Shown piece by piece: positions 42,485 through 51,629 of a stretch of DNA of 64,000 nucleotides. Positions within the stretch are counted from its first letter, which is position 1; the number at the start of each line of letters is the position of its first letter. The stretch is taken from NCBI RefSeq assembly GCF_000020605.1, contig NC_012781.1, forward strand, positions 2,977,501 through 3,041,500, written 5' to 3'. Under the pieces are notes generated by a model, which did no database searches, had not been told where the DNA came from, and was given only the letters and a program-made list of their open reading frames with translations. The position numbers and the translations under genes were made by a program. This stretch comes from Agathobacter rectalis ATCC 33656. GTDB taxonomy: Bacteria; Bacillota; Clostridia; Lachnospirales; Lachnospiraceae.

Positions 42485-43435
42485 TTAATAAATCTTTACG
42501 CCGTGCTCAAATGCCGATGCCGCCTCAAGCACACTGCCTGCTATACTCCTTGCCTTGTCAGAGATTGTAAAGCAATTTGTTATCTCACTCTCGCGCGGGT
42601 CGATATCCGCTATCTTGAAGCCTTTCCTGAAATAATAACCCTCACGGATAAGGCCTCGTATGATGCCTGTAATTGTAGCATTCACAGGGACATATTCAGA
42701 CAATGCATTGTCATAGCTTTCTTTATCCGGATATATCCGCGCTATCTCATCGCCCTTTTGCACGATGTCTCCGATTTTTCTGACGTCATGAATATATCCT
42801 GCCGCCGGAGCGTGAATCACACGCTCACTTGTGAAGCCGGCGATATTTCCCGGAACACCTGTGTTGGGCTGTGCCATGCCATCGGTAATGATGCGCGCCA
42901 GATTGTGCCCACGCATGGACTCAATCACCAGATGCACGTCTTGCCCTGCCGTAAAGCCCGGGCCTACTCCTATCACAAGCGGGGCCATATTGATTGTGGT
43001 ACCCAGATTTTTCTTTGCTATTATGGCATCTACCACAGCATCCGGCTTCAAAAGTTCAATTGACTCACCCTTTGGATCTATAAGAAGCGGGACCTCTCCG
43101 GCTTCAAGCACAGCTTCGATGGCTGAACTATCCCACTTTTCTGATGCAATATGAGCTGCCGGTGTGTCACTTATCCCTGAATATGTCTCTGCATCAGCCA
43201 AGGCAGGAACAAGTCTGGCTGTCACACCCTCTACAGCTGCGCTCCCATCATACACTGCTTCACAAAAGGACACCTGGCGCCGTATGGCAGCCGGATAGTC
43301 TGTCTCAAGCGCTATCACCCTATGCCCTGCCCGGTGCAGTCTGTGGATGATGCCGGTCGCAAGGTCTCCTGCACCGCGGCATATGATTAACAAATTTTTC
43401 TTTATTATCTGATTATTGCTCTGATTCATGCTCAT
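42485..43435 (-). CDS. yqeB: YqeB, EF2563-family SDMH protein
   Basis: 316 residues with an N-terminal Rossmann-like LLIICRGAGDLATGIIHRLHRAGH and a C-terminal swivelling or biotin-lipoyl-like part (VPVNATITGIIRGLIREGYYF). The family is a phylogenetic marker of selenium-dependent molybdenum hydroxylases; its reaction is unknown. No strong ribosome binding site precedes the chosen ATG. Confidence 0.92.
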   Translation of the reverse strand: MSMNQSNNQIIKKNLLIICRGAGDLATGIIHRLHRAGHRVIALETDYPAAIRRQVSFCEAVYDGSAAVEGVTARLVPALADAETYSGISDTPAAHIASEKWDSSAIEAVLEAGEVPLLIDPKGESIELLKPDAVVDAIIAKKNLGTTINMAPLVIGVGPGFTAGQDVHLVIESMRGHNLARIITDGMAQPNTGVPGNIAGFTSERVIHAPAAGYIHDVRKIGDIVQKGDEIARIYPDKESYDNALSEYVPVNATITGIIRGLIREGYYFRKGFKIADIDPRESEITNCFTISDKARSIAGSVLEAASAFEHGVKIY

Positions 43436-43481
43436 CTGATTAATTACCCTGTTACCTTATTATTTCCATATTTGCAACTAT

Positions 43482-44099
43482 TCAGAACCACCAACGCTCA
43501 TTCGCAAAAACGCACGATATTCGTCCTTCAAACCCGCTATCGCGCAGCTTTCTGACATAGACCTGCCGCAGCGTATCTATAACCGAATCATCAACCACTG
43601 CATCCTCTGCCGTTCCAAGCTCCTTTTGCATAAGCTCATATCGAAATACAACGTCCTTACATGACCTGCCCTTTTCCCATGTGCCAAGCACTATGATAAC
43701 ATCTGTGGTACCCGGATATATGACCGGCTCATCCGCTGCCGGATATTTGAGGGAATGGTGCTTTGCCCCATCTGCTTCGATTATAACATAATCTAACGCC
43801 TGTGGCATGTCTTTAATCAGTTTATCGAGCAAATCATACGGCAGTCCGCACATTTTTGGCTTTGACTGCTCTGATATTTTCTGTTCAGATATTTTCTGCC
43901 CCGCCATACAATATCCATCTTTTATTATTTTATCCCTTAACGCAAAAAAATCGCAGGATAGGTCAGTGTCAGCTTCGACATACATGTGCGTTGTCGTTGT
44001 GACAAGCACACCTTTTCCACTCCTGTGATATTCCCTTGCAAGCTTATGAACGAGTGTGGTCTTGCCACCTGCGCCCACTATTGAAATCACTTTTTCCAT
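43482..44099 (-). CDS. yqeC: YqeC, selenium cofactor biosynthesis protein
   Basis: 205 residues, P-loop VGAGGKTTLVHKL at the N-terminus, VLVTTTTHMYVE, and DYVIIEADGAKHHSLKYPA as Walker B-like strand. A second marker of the SDMH system, presumed to act in Se insertion; mechanism unknown. A small in-frame duplication (KISEQKISEQ) is present in the middle. Confidence 0.92.
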   Translation of the reverse strand: MEKVISIVGAGGKTTLVHKLAREYHRSGKGVLVTTTTHMYVEADTDLSCDFFALRDKIIKDGYCMAGQKISEQKISEQSKPKMCGLPYDLLDKLIKDMPQALDYVIIEADGAKHHSLKYPAADEPVIYPGTTDVIIVLGTWEKGRSCKDVVFRYELMQKELGTAEDAVVDDSVIDTLRQVYVRKLRDSGFEGRISCVFANERWWF

Positions 44100-44126
44100 A
44101 TATTTCCATACTTTCCCACAAACAAT

Positions 44127-44161
44127 AAAGCCGCCGGTGTACTTAATGCACCGGACGGCTT
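44127..44161 (-). terminator. Hairpin between permease and yqeC
   Basis: AAGCCGTCCGGTG / ACACCGGCGGCTTT stem on the minus strand with a short T-rich tail, directly after the permease stop. Could be a partial terminator that lowers expression of the downstream SDMH genes. Confidence 0.6.
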
Positions 44162-44175
44162 CAAAATCCTAAGCG

Positions 44176-45648
44176 TTAGTCATCCACACGCTTCACATCG
44201 TCTTTCTCGTCCATATCCCACATATATGGCGCGTTCTTTGACTTCTTCGGCAAAATAATATTGAGAAGAATAGCGCAAAGTGAGCAAGGCACGATACCTG
44301 AACCGCCAAATATAAGCTGTACATAGTATGGCAGATGTGATGTAGCACCGGTTGTAGCGCCAAGTCCGTAGCCTAAACCGATTGCTACTGAGATAATTGT
44401 AATCTCACGGCTGCCGATTGGCTCCTTTGTGATGAGCTCAATTCCCGAAATCAGGATAGAGGCAAACATCATAACAGCAGCTCCGCCGAGCACTGACTGA
44501 GGCATGATTGACATGAGAGCTCCAATCTTTGGGCAGAAGCCGCAAATAACGAGGAATATAGCTCCCATTGAAATAGCAAATCTATTGACAACCTTTGTCA
44601 TTGAAACAAGACCTACATTCTGTGAGAATGAGGTATTTGGCAGTACTCCGAAAAGCGCTGCAAATGATGAACCAAGACCATCACAGATAACACCGCCTGA
44701 AAGCTCTGAATCTGTAGCCTCTCTGTCCATTCCACCCTCCACACAGGCTGAAATATCGCCAACTGTCTCGATTGCAGTAACGATAAACATGATACCGATT
44801 GGGATGATTGCATTGGCATGGAAGGAAATTCCCACATCTGACAACTTTCCAAAACCTATAAAGCTTGGAACTGCTATCCATGCCGCATTTTTAACCTCAT
44901 CAAAGTTTACAACCCATGAGTATGTGTATTTAACACCGTCAGCGGTCACACCTGTGTGTGACATGGTAAGTGTCATAATGATTGCTACAACATATCCTGC
45001 CAGGATACCAAAAAGGATGGCAGATGATGAAAAAATACTGCGCGATGGTGCAAAATGCTTAAGAAGCACGATTACTATAAGTACAACCATTCCAATAAAA
45101 AGGTTTGGCAGTGAGCCGTAATCATTTTTGCCTGTTCCACCACAGAAGTAGTTGATTCCCACTCCAAGGAGTGAAAGTCCGATTGCTATAACAACTGAGC
45201 CTGTAACGATTGCCGGGAAAAACTTGCGCAAAGGCTTTAAGAAGGCTCCGAGTATGCCCTCGAAGATACCTCCTACAAGGCAGGCTCCCATAATAGCTCC
45301 ATATGCTATAACTCCGCCGCCACACGCTGCAACTGTATTATTTAATACTCCAAGAAAGCCCGAAGAGGTTCCCATAACGATAGGTACCTTTCCTCCGACA
45401 GGTCCGATGGAAAACATCTGTACTAATGTTACAATACCTGCGATAATCATTGCATTCTGTAAGAGAGCTGTTCTAAGCTCCGCAAAGCCAGCGTCCGCTG
45501 TGAGCCCGCATGCTCCCATAACAATGATAAGAGGTGTAAGGTTTCCGATGAACATAGCCATAACATGCTGCAGTCCAAGCGGAATAGCCTGAGACAGAGG
45601 TATTCTGCCCTCAAACTGGTAAGGTGAAGAGTTCGTTGTCTTTTTCAT
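44176..45648 (-). CDS. Nucleobase:cation symporter-2 (xanthine/uracil permease family)
   Basis: A 490-residue membrane protein with about 12-14 helices. NCS2 signature regions include PLGLQHVMAMFIGN near the N-terminus, the AIETVGDISACVEGG segment with the conserved transport Glu, and LFGVLPNTSFSQNVGLV. The start is the ATG at 45648 after GGAGG. As the first gene upstream of the SDMH set it probably imports the enzyme's purine substrate; xanthine or urate specificity cannot be read from sequence. Confidence 0.92.
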   Translation of the reverse strand: MKKTTNSSPYQFEGRIPLSQAIPLGLQHVMAMFIGNLTPLIIVMGACGLTADAGFAELRTALLQNAMIIAGIVTLVQMFSIGPVGGKVPIVMGTSSGFLGVLNNTVAACGGGVIAYGAIMGACLVGGIFEGILGAFLKPLRKFFPAIVTGSVVIAIGLSLLGVGINYFCGGTGKNDYGSLPNLFIGMVVLIVIVLLKHFAPSRSIFSSSAILFGILAGYVVAIIMTLTMSHTGVTADGVKYTYSWVVNFDEVKNAAWIAVPSFIGFGKLSDVGISFHANAIIPIGIMFIVTAIETVGDISACVEGGMDREATDSELSGGVICDGLGSSFAALFGVLPNTSFSQNVGLVSMTKVVNRFAISMGAIFLVICGFCPKIGALMSIMPQSVLGGAAVMMFASILISGIELITKEPIGSREITIISVAIGLGYGLGATTGATSHLPYYVQLIFGGSGIVPCSLCAILLNIILPKKSKNAPYMWDMDEKDDVKRVDD

Positions 45649-45699
45649 TGGTTCCTCCAAATAATTATACTCTTAATTTAATAAAAAATTTACAAAATT

Positions 45700-45728
45700 A
45701 TTTTACGAGCATAAGGCTATGTGGTCAA
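45700..45728 (-). promoter_or_regulatory. Probable promoter of the permease/SDMH transcript
   Basis: Minus-strand TTGACC (45723-45728), 17-nt spacer, TAAAAT (45700-45705). About 50 nt upstream of the permease start. No purine riboswitch pattern was recognised in the leader. Confidence 0.5.
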
Positions 45729-45867
45729 TTTAGTATTACTTATAATATAATATCCATTTACTTATAAATAAATGCTATTGAAATTAGTTTCTGACAGCAA
45801 TAGGGCACCCCATAACCGGTATGCCCTATCTATTACAAACGATATAACTATTCAGAATAATCTAAAT

Positions 45868-46422
45868 TTATTCAACCCTAAGCAGCTCGCAGTTTCCCTG
45901 CATATCCTTCCAGAAATCCTTTATAGGTGTGCCGCGAAACTGATTGACTATGCTACAGTTCATTGCACCGTGTCCCACGACAAGCACATTTTTGCCTGCC
46001 TCAAGCTGCGGTCTCAGCACCTGCTCTATAAACTCGCCTGTTCTGTGATATAGCTCCTCAAAGCTCTCTGCGCCGTCCTTTGCCACATATTTTTCCGGCT
46101 CCTCAAAGAGCAGGTATACAGGGCATTCGGGCTTTTGTCTGATGTTCTTCACTCCCTCATAATCACCGAAGCACATCTCGTGAAGCCTGTTGTCAGTGAT
46201 AATCTCTACTGCAGGGTTTCTGTCTGCAAGAAAAATCCTTGCCGTCTCCTGTGCTCTCTTAAGCGGGGAGCAGTAGCATATGTCAAAATCTATATCCTTA
46301 TATTTTTCTGCGGCATCGTAAGCCATCTGCCTGCCGGTTTCGTTGAGTGGGATATCCACCTCACCCTGCAGTCTGTGCTCCTCATTCCAATCTGTTCTTC
46401 CATGTCGCAAAATATAAAACAT
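45868..46422 (-). CDS. Histidine phosphatase family protein
   Basis: A 184-residue phosphoglycerate-mutase-like protein with LRHGRTDWNE (catalytic His), CYCSPLKRAQETA, and VVGHGAMN with the second His. Substrate unknown. Its ATG is 2 nt after the symporter stop, so it is the second gene of the glycine-riboswitch transcript. Confidence 0.9.
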   Translation of the reverse strand: MFYILRHGRTDWNEEHRLQGEVDIPLNETGRQMAYDAAEKYKDIDFDICYCSPLKRAQETARIFLADRNPAVEIITDNRLHEMCFGDYEGVKNIRQKPECPVYLLFEEPEKYVAKDGAESFEELYHRTGEFIEQVLRPQLEAGKNVLVVGHGAMNCSIVNQFRGTPIKDFWKDMQGNCELLRVE

Positions 46423-46424
46423 AA

Positions 46425-47852
46425 TTAATCCTCGATTTCTCCATTTCTATGTCTCTCGAAGAAATGCCTTGTCTCCTTAACAACAACACCACTAAGAGCA
46501 AACAGCGCTATCATATTTGGCAGAGCCATGAGACCGTTGAAGATATCAGCGATAGTCCACACCGCACTTACAGTCATATAAGGTCCGATGAAAACTGCAA
46601 GTATATATATCCAGCGATAAACCTTTACATATTTCATCCTTCCGCCACTCAAATACTCTAAGCACCGCTCACTATAATAATCCCAACCGAGTATAGTTGT
46701 AAAGGCAAAAAATACAAGACACAGCATAAGTACAAATGCTGATAACTCTTTCGGTAAAGGAAGACCATTCTGGAATGCGTATGTAGTAACCTGCACGCCC
46801 TCGAGTCCGTCAACCTGCCATGCGCCTGTGAGCACGATGGAAAGTCCTGTAAGTGTACATATAACTATTGTATCAATGAAGGTTCCTGTCATGCTGACAA
46901 GACCCTGACGTACAGGCTCCTTTGTCTGGGCTGCTGCCGCTGCAATCGGGGCACTACCAAGTCCTGCCTCGTTTGAAAAGATTCCTCTGGCAACACCCTT
47001 TTGCATTGCAACAAGAAAGCTTCCCACGGCACCGCCTGTTATGGCCTTCGGTGAAAACGCTGCCTTTACTATTGTAGCAAACGCTGCCGGAACCGCTGTG
47101 ATATTGCATACCACAAGCACGAGCACAAATACAATATATATAACAGCCATAAAAGGAACTATTATCTGGCTGACACTTGCAATACGCTTTACTCCGCCGA
47201 TAAGCACTGCTGCCACGCAGAATGCCAGTACAAGCGAAGCAATGACAACCGACCATGAATACTCACCAAGGAACGGTAAAACCTTTACTGTATGCTGGTT
47301 TTTAGGGTCAAAAAAGTTGTTTACAGCACTTGATATTCCGTTTACCTGGCTGAATGTTCCTATTCCGAAAAGACCAACGCATACGCCGAAAAATGCAAAT
47401 ATCTTTGCAAGCCATTTCCATTTTGCACCCATTCCCTGCTCTATGTAGTAGAATGGTCCGCCGAGACTATGTCCGTCCTTGCCGATGACACGATATTTTA
47501 CAGCCAAAAGTCCCTCTGAATACTTTGTTGCCATGCCAAAGAAGGCTGCAAGCACCATCCAAAAAAGCGCTCCCGGTCCTCCTGCACCGACTGCAGTTGC
47601 TACACCGACTATGTTGCCGGTTCCGATTGTTGCGCTAAGCGCGGTACAGAGTGCGCCAAAGCTCGTAATCTCGCCATCGCCGCCCTCTTCATTTTTGACC
47701 ATCCACTTTAGTGCCAGAGGAAGCTTTCTCATCTGAAGAAGTCCCAGACGAACTGTGAGCATTATACCTCCTGCCATGATGAGCACCATGAGCGGCACTC
47801 CCCAGACGAAATTGTCCACTGCACTAAGAAAATTGTTGATTGTGTTCCACAT
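46425..47852 (-). CDS. Alanine/glycine:cation symporter (AGCS)
   Basis: A 475-residue sodium:amino-acid symporter with about 10-11 helices. Family motifs include GALCTALSATIGTGNIVGVATA near the N-terminus and FSNEAGLGSAPIAAAAA. The glycine riboswitch upstream points to glycine (or alanine) as substrate. The ATG at 47852 follows AGGAG. Confidence 0.95.
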   Translation of the reverse strand: MWNTINNFLSAVDNFVWGVPLMVLIMAGGIMLTVRLGLLQMRKLPLALKWMVKNEEGGDGEITSFGALCTALSATIGTGNIVGVATAVGAGGPGALFWMVLAAFFGMATKYSEGLLAVKYRVIGKDGHSLGGPFYYIEQGMGAKWKWLAKIFAFFGVCVGLFGIGTFSQVNGISSAVNNFFDPKNQHTVKVLPFLGEYSWSVVIASLVLAFCVAAVLIGGVKRIASVSQIIVPFMAVIYIVFVLVLVVCNITAVPAAFATIVKAAFSPKAITGGAVGSFLVAMQKGVARGIFSNEAGLGSAPIAAAAAQTKEPVRQGLVSMTGTFIDTIVICTLTGLSIVLTGAWQVDGLEGVQVTTYAFQNGLPLPKELSAFVLMLCLVFFAFTTILGWDYYSERCLEYLSGGRMKYVKVYRWIYILAVFIGPYMTVSAVWTIADIFNGLMALPNMIALFALSGVVVKETRHFFERHRNGEIED

Positions 47853-47984
47853 TGAAATACTCCTGCCTCTCTTTTTTATCTAAACACAAGATCTTTGTGT
47901 TTTGAGCAAATACTATTGATATAAATAATTTCATCTGGAAACAATTGAAAAAGCAGGCTTAGCAGCACTTACGTGAATTGAAAT

Positions 47985-48026
47985 AAAAAACCCCATATAC
48001 ACTGCATATACAGTCTGATACATGGG
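47985..48026 (-). terminator. Glycine riboswitch terminator
   Basis: Minus-strand hairpin beginning CCCATGTATC (48026) and ending GTATATGGGG (47991), followed by a T-run 47985-47990. It lies between the aptamers and the symporter gene, as expected for a transcriptional expression platform. Confidence 0.8.
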
Positions 48027-48059
48027 ATTAAGAAGATTATCTTAAGAATATCTGTCCAA

Positions 48060-48306
48060 TATCTTCTCCGTCCTGTTGCCTGAGAGATTCGTACGAGAAG
48101 CAGCCTGTGCCATGATATATTCATAGTCACTGCACTCCTACTGCTTCCTATTCGTACGTTGCACCTTCGGCCCCCGCCAAGCGGGTGTCTCCAGAGAGTC
48201 GATCCATTTACAGTTGCACCGCCTGCTGCGGCACCTGAGAGTTTTACTCCTTCGGTAGGCTTTGATAATGTAAAATCGCTGCCGTTTTCCTGCAAACTTC
48301 ATCTCG
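48060..48306 (-). ncRNA. Tandem glycine riboswitch (two aptamers)
   Basis: On the minus strand aptamer 1 has CCGAAGGAGTAAAACTCTCAGG and aptamer 2 has CCGAAGGTGCAA ... AATCTCTCAGGCAACAGGAC, with CTCTGGAGA between them. The variable stem of aptamer 2 is about 70 nt and paired at its base by CGTACG/CGTACG. Controls the AGCS symporter. A promoter lies just upstream. Confidence 0.95.
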
Positions 48307-48349
48307 AAATTGTTTATTTTAAATTTATTGTTTTTATTAATCGTTAAGA

Positions 48350-48378
48350 ATTATATGACATATATACGATTTAATCAA
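48350..48378 (-). promoter_or_regulatory. Promoter of the glycine riboswitch transcript
   Basis: Minus-strand TTGATT (48373-48378), 17-nt spacer, perfect TATAAT (48350-48355), about 45 nt before the first aptamer. Confidence 0.7.
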
Positions 48379-48391
48379 TAGTATAAATGTA

Positions 48392-49804
48392 CTAAACTGT
48401 CTCAACCTTAATTACATTGGTGTTGCCTGTCTTACCATTGATAAGACCTCCTGTGAGCACTATATGATCACCCTTTTTGAGCTTCATGACACTCTTTGCC
48501 TCGTTCATCGCATTGTAGAACATAACCTCCATTGAGTTGTATTCCTCGCACAGAACCGGCTTTACACCCCAGCTCAGGTTCAGCTTGCGCCATGCCTTTT
48601 CAGAGGTTGTCATGCCTATTATATCAACAGGACAGCGGAAACGGCTGACCATGCGCACTGTACGGCCTGTCAGCGAGCTGACTACGATACATTTCGCATC
48701 CACATCTATTGCCATGGCACATGTAGCATGTGAAATGGCATCGACTATGCTTTTTGTCTGGAACTCAGCATTGGCAAATCTCTTGCCGTAGTTTATCTGC
48801 TTTTCTGTATACTCTGCTGTCTCTGCCATATTTTTTACAGCCTCTACAGGATATTTACCTGCTGCAGACTCTCCCGAAAGCATAATAGCTGATGAGCCGT
48901 CGTATACAGCATTGGCTACATCCGAAAGCTCAGCTCTTGTAGGACGTGGATTGTGAATCATGGACTCAAGCATCTCTGTTGCTGTGATTACGCGTGTACC
49001 AAGCATACGGCACTTGTTGATAAGATACTTCTGTATTGCCGGTACCTCAACTCCCGGAATCTCAACACCGAGATCTCCTCTTGCTATCATGATTCCATTT
49101 GCTATCTCACAGATTTCCTCCACATGATCTACACCTGAACGGTTCTCAATCTTTGCGATGATATCAATGTCCTCTCCACCGTTTTCATCCAAAAAGCTTC
49201 TCAGATCAGCTACATCCTGCTTTGTAGAAACGAATGATGCGGCAACATAATCCACCTCGTTTTTTATACCAAAAAGCAGATCATCCTTGTCCTGCTTGCT
49301 TAAATATGCATGCTTCATGACCTTATTCGGGAAGTTCATGCTCTTTCTGTCTGAAAGTGTACCGCCTGCGATAACATCACAGATTGCATCGTTTCCTTTA
49401 AGCTCTCGGACCTGCAGAATGATGATTCCGTTCGCAACAAGCACACGGTCACCAACCTTTAAATCCCTGATCAAATTCTCATAGTTTACTGATACTCTCT
49501 CCTGATTTCCTACAATATCGTCAGTGGTAAGTGTGAAGGTATCTCCATCCTTGAGCTCTATTTTGCCATTCTCAAAGGTCTTGATACGATACTCAGGTCC
49601 CTTTGTGTCAAGCATGATTGCGATTGGCATATGAAGCTTCTGTCTTACCTTCTTGATTAAATCTATTTTGCCCTGATGCTCCTCATGTGAGCCATGAGAA
49701 AAATTCAATCTGGCAACATCCATACCTGCCTTTATCATCCTGGTGAGGACATCCTCATGTTCACTGGCCGGTCCAATAGTACAGATAATTTTTGTTTTAC
49801 GCAT
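48392..49804 (-). CDS. pyk: Pyruvate kinase
   Basis: 470 residues, without the extra C-terminal PEP-utiliser domain of Bacillus-type enzymes. Motifs: KIICTIGPAS, LNFSHGSHEEH, LDTKGPEYR, AKIENRSGVDH, MIARGDLGVEIP and ATEMLESMIHNPRPTRAE. Glu in TKGPE (rather than Lys) suggests K+-dependent activity by comparison with characterised enzymes. Transcribed alone or ahead of the symporter. Confidence 0.97.
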   Translation of the reverse strand: MRKTKIICTIGPASEHEDVLTRMIKAGMDVARLNFSHGSHEEHQGKIDLIKKVRQKLHMPIAIMLDTKGPEYRIKTFENGKIELKDGDTFTLTTDDIVGNQERVSVNYENLIRDLKVGDRVLVANGIIILQVRELKGNDAICDVIAGGTLSDRKSMNFPNKVMKHAYLSKQDKDDLLFGIKNEVDYVAASFVSTKQDVADLRSFLDENGGEDIDIIAKIENRSGVDHVEEICEIANGIMIARGDLGVEIPGVEVPAIQKYLINKCRMLGTRVITATEMLESMIHNPRPTRAELSDVANAVYDGSSAIMLSGESAAGKYPVEAVKNMAETAEYTEKQINYGKRFANAEFQTKSIVDAISHATCAMAIDVDAKCIVVSSLTGRTVRMVSRFRCPVDIIGMTTSEKAWRKLNLSWGVKPVLCEEYNSMEVMFYNAMNEAKSVMKLKKGDHIVLTGGLINGKTGNTNVIKVETV

Positions 49805-49925
49805 TAATATTCCTCCTGATGCTGATCACCCTATCAGCTTTTCTTTTAAAAATATAATCTCACCCGAAGTCATTATATGACAATTTTGTTCAACAATAAA
49901 GTAAAAATATATATTTTTCAATTAT

Positions 49926-51506
49926 TTAAAAATTCATATGCTCCACATACATTTCATTGAAATGCGGATACGATGCCAGCTCGATGTAACGCATGTTCCC
50001 GCTTATCTCCAGTGCTCTTTCCCAGGCTTCCTGCGATAAAGCTGCCGAAACAGCTCCGTTTCCTGCCGCATTTCCCACTTCTTTTGCCTTGTCCAAAAGC
50101 TCCTGTGGAAACAATCCTATTGCAGCCGCACTTGCTTTGTCAATGTAGTTTCCAAAGCCTCCTGCAAATGTGAGAACATCAATATTACAAGGCGTACAGC
50201 CATATTCCTTAAACAATACTTCTATTCCGGCGGCTATCGCGCCCTTCGCAAGCTGCAGCTTCCTGATATCCTCCTGCGTAATGTAGACTCCAGGTGCAAT
50301 ATGAACGGCGAGAGAGGACTCTGTGCTCTGTGCAGTCTCCTCCGCTTCCACCTCAAACACATACGACCTAAACAGTATAGGAAGCTCCTGTCCGCTTAAA
50401 ATCGTGCCGTTTTCATCTATGATTCCGGCTTTCAGAAGAACGGCAAGCGCATCGATAAGCCCCGAACCACACAGTCCAACAGGTCTGTCATTTCCGATAA
50501 CCGAATACTTAATTCTGCGCCCTTCCAGCCATACCTTATCCACGGCTCCCTTAGCCGCCGGCATGCCCAGCTCAATCTGCGCACCCTCAAAAGCCGGTCC
50601 TGCCGCGGTGGCACAGCACACATATCTGTCGCCTTTTCCAAGCGCCATCTCACCGTTTGTTCCGATATCCAGATATAGCGTCAGCTCGTTGCAGTTCACT
50701 GTCTCCATCATACCCGCTGTAATATCTCCGCCTACAAAGCCTGATACAGCCGGAAATATAATCATGGTTTGACAATTCTCAAGTCCTATATCCAAAGGAT
50801 TAAATTCCCTGCCAAAATATTCATCCGGCATAAACGGTGCCTTGCCAAGCTTTTCCGGTGAAATTCCCATAAGCAGATGACACATAACTGTGTTTCCGGC
50901 AACTGAAAACCGGCTTACTTTAGTTCTGCCACATTCCGTGAGCATTTCTGATATCCAGCCGTTAAGCAGGGACACTATCTGTGTCTGCATCATCTGCAGG
51001 CCGCCATTCGCTTTATCGTTATCATCCGCCCTCGCTGCCGCATCAATTCTGGAAAGTACATCTGCTCCAAAGCTGCGCTGTGGATTGGCACCGCTTCTGG
51101 TTGAGATAATCTGCCCGGTCTCTTTATCAATCAGATAACAGACTACTGTTGTGGTTCCGATATCACAGGCCGCCAGAGTGTCTTCAACATTCCTATTCAC
51201 ATGCTCATTAAATTTTTCCGATACATTTTCTCCATTTGTCAGAACAACCATGCTGTCTTCTTTGGTTCCGGTGCTTTCTTTTCTTCCAACAATAATTTCC
51301 ATACCGTCACAAATCTTCGTCTGACAGGCCAGCACGTCCTTATAGTATGGTTTTGCCACCGTCACCTTGCACTTGCCGCAGGTTCCTTTTCCACCGCACG
51401 GTGTTTCTATCCCTGCAATGCCGTGACTGCGGCAGTATTCAAGAATAGTGGTTTTGTCGGTTGTTTTGCTATCTGTGTTAAGATTTATGGTAATTCGCTG
51501 CTGCAT
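49926..51506 (-). CDS. RACE-type corrinoid activation protein (2Fe-2S / ASKHA)
   Basis: 526 residues. The N-terminal ferredoxin domain has PCGGKGTCGKCKV and LACQ. An ASKHA-type ATPase (DUF4445) follows: AACDIGTTTVVCYLID, LYLDIGTNGEMALG and FAGGFGNYID. Such proteins reactivate oxidised cob(II)alamin of corrinoid methyltransferases by ATP-driven reduction. No corrinoid protein or methyltransferase is adjacent, so the client is unknown. The start is ATG 51506 after GAGGT; a weaker upstream ATG (51527) exists. Confidence 0.88.
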   Translation of the reverse strand: MQQRITINLNTDSKTTDKTTILEYCRSHGIAGIETPCGGKGTCGKCKVTVAKPYYKDVLACQTKICDGMEIIVGRKESTGTKEDSMVVLTNGENVSEKFNEHVNRNVEDTLAACDIGTTTVVCYLIDKETGQIISTRSGANPQRSFGADVLSRIDAAARADDNDKANGGLQMMQTQIVSLLNGWISEMLTECGRTKVSRFSVAGNTVMCHLLMGISPEKLGKAPFMPDEYFGREFNPLDIGLENCQTMIIFPAVSGFVGGDITAGMMETVNCNELTLYLDIGTNGEMALGKGDRYVCCATAAGPAFEGAQIELGMPAAKGAVDKVWLEGRRIKYSVIGNDRPVGLCGSGLIDALAVLLKAGIIDENGTILSGQELPILFRSYVFEVEAEETAQSTESSLAVHIAPGVYITQEDIRKLQLAKGAIAAGIEVLFKEYGCTPCNIDVLTFAGGFGNYIDKASAAAIGLFPQELLDKAKEVGNAAGNGAVSAALSQEAWERALEISGNMRYIELASYPHFNEMYVEHMNF

Positions 51507-51586
51507 ATAGTTTACCTCATTTGACATTGTACTATTATGGCTTTTTTCTTTGTTTGTATGATAGCATATTTATATATACTTTAATA

Positions 51587-51613
51587 CAAAAACCCGGACA
51601 AACGTCCGGGTCT
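51587..51613 (-). terminator. Terminator after the flavodiiron gene
   Basis: Perfect 8-bp stem ACCCGGAC / GTCCGGGT with a 4-nt loop followed by TTTTTGT on the minus strand, 17 nt past the stop codon. Confidence 0.9.
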
Positions 51614-51629
51614 TCGTTAATCCATAATT

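Noticed and set aside
45660-45860. Purine or xanthine riboswitch before the permease
   Set aside because: The conserved loop and junction sequences of purine riboswitches are absent; only an ordinary promoter and a hairpin at about 45799-45831 are seen.
47969-48295. 108-codon open frame on the minus strand
   Set aside because: It lies across the glycine riboswitch and its terminator; the conserved aptamer sequence explains the conservation.
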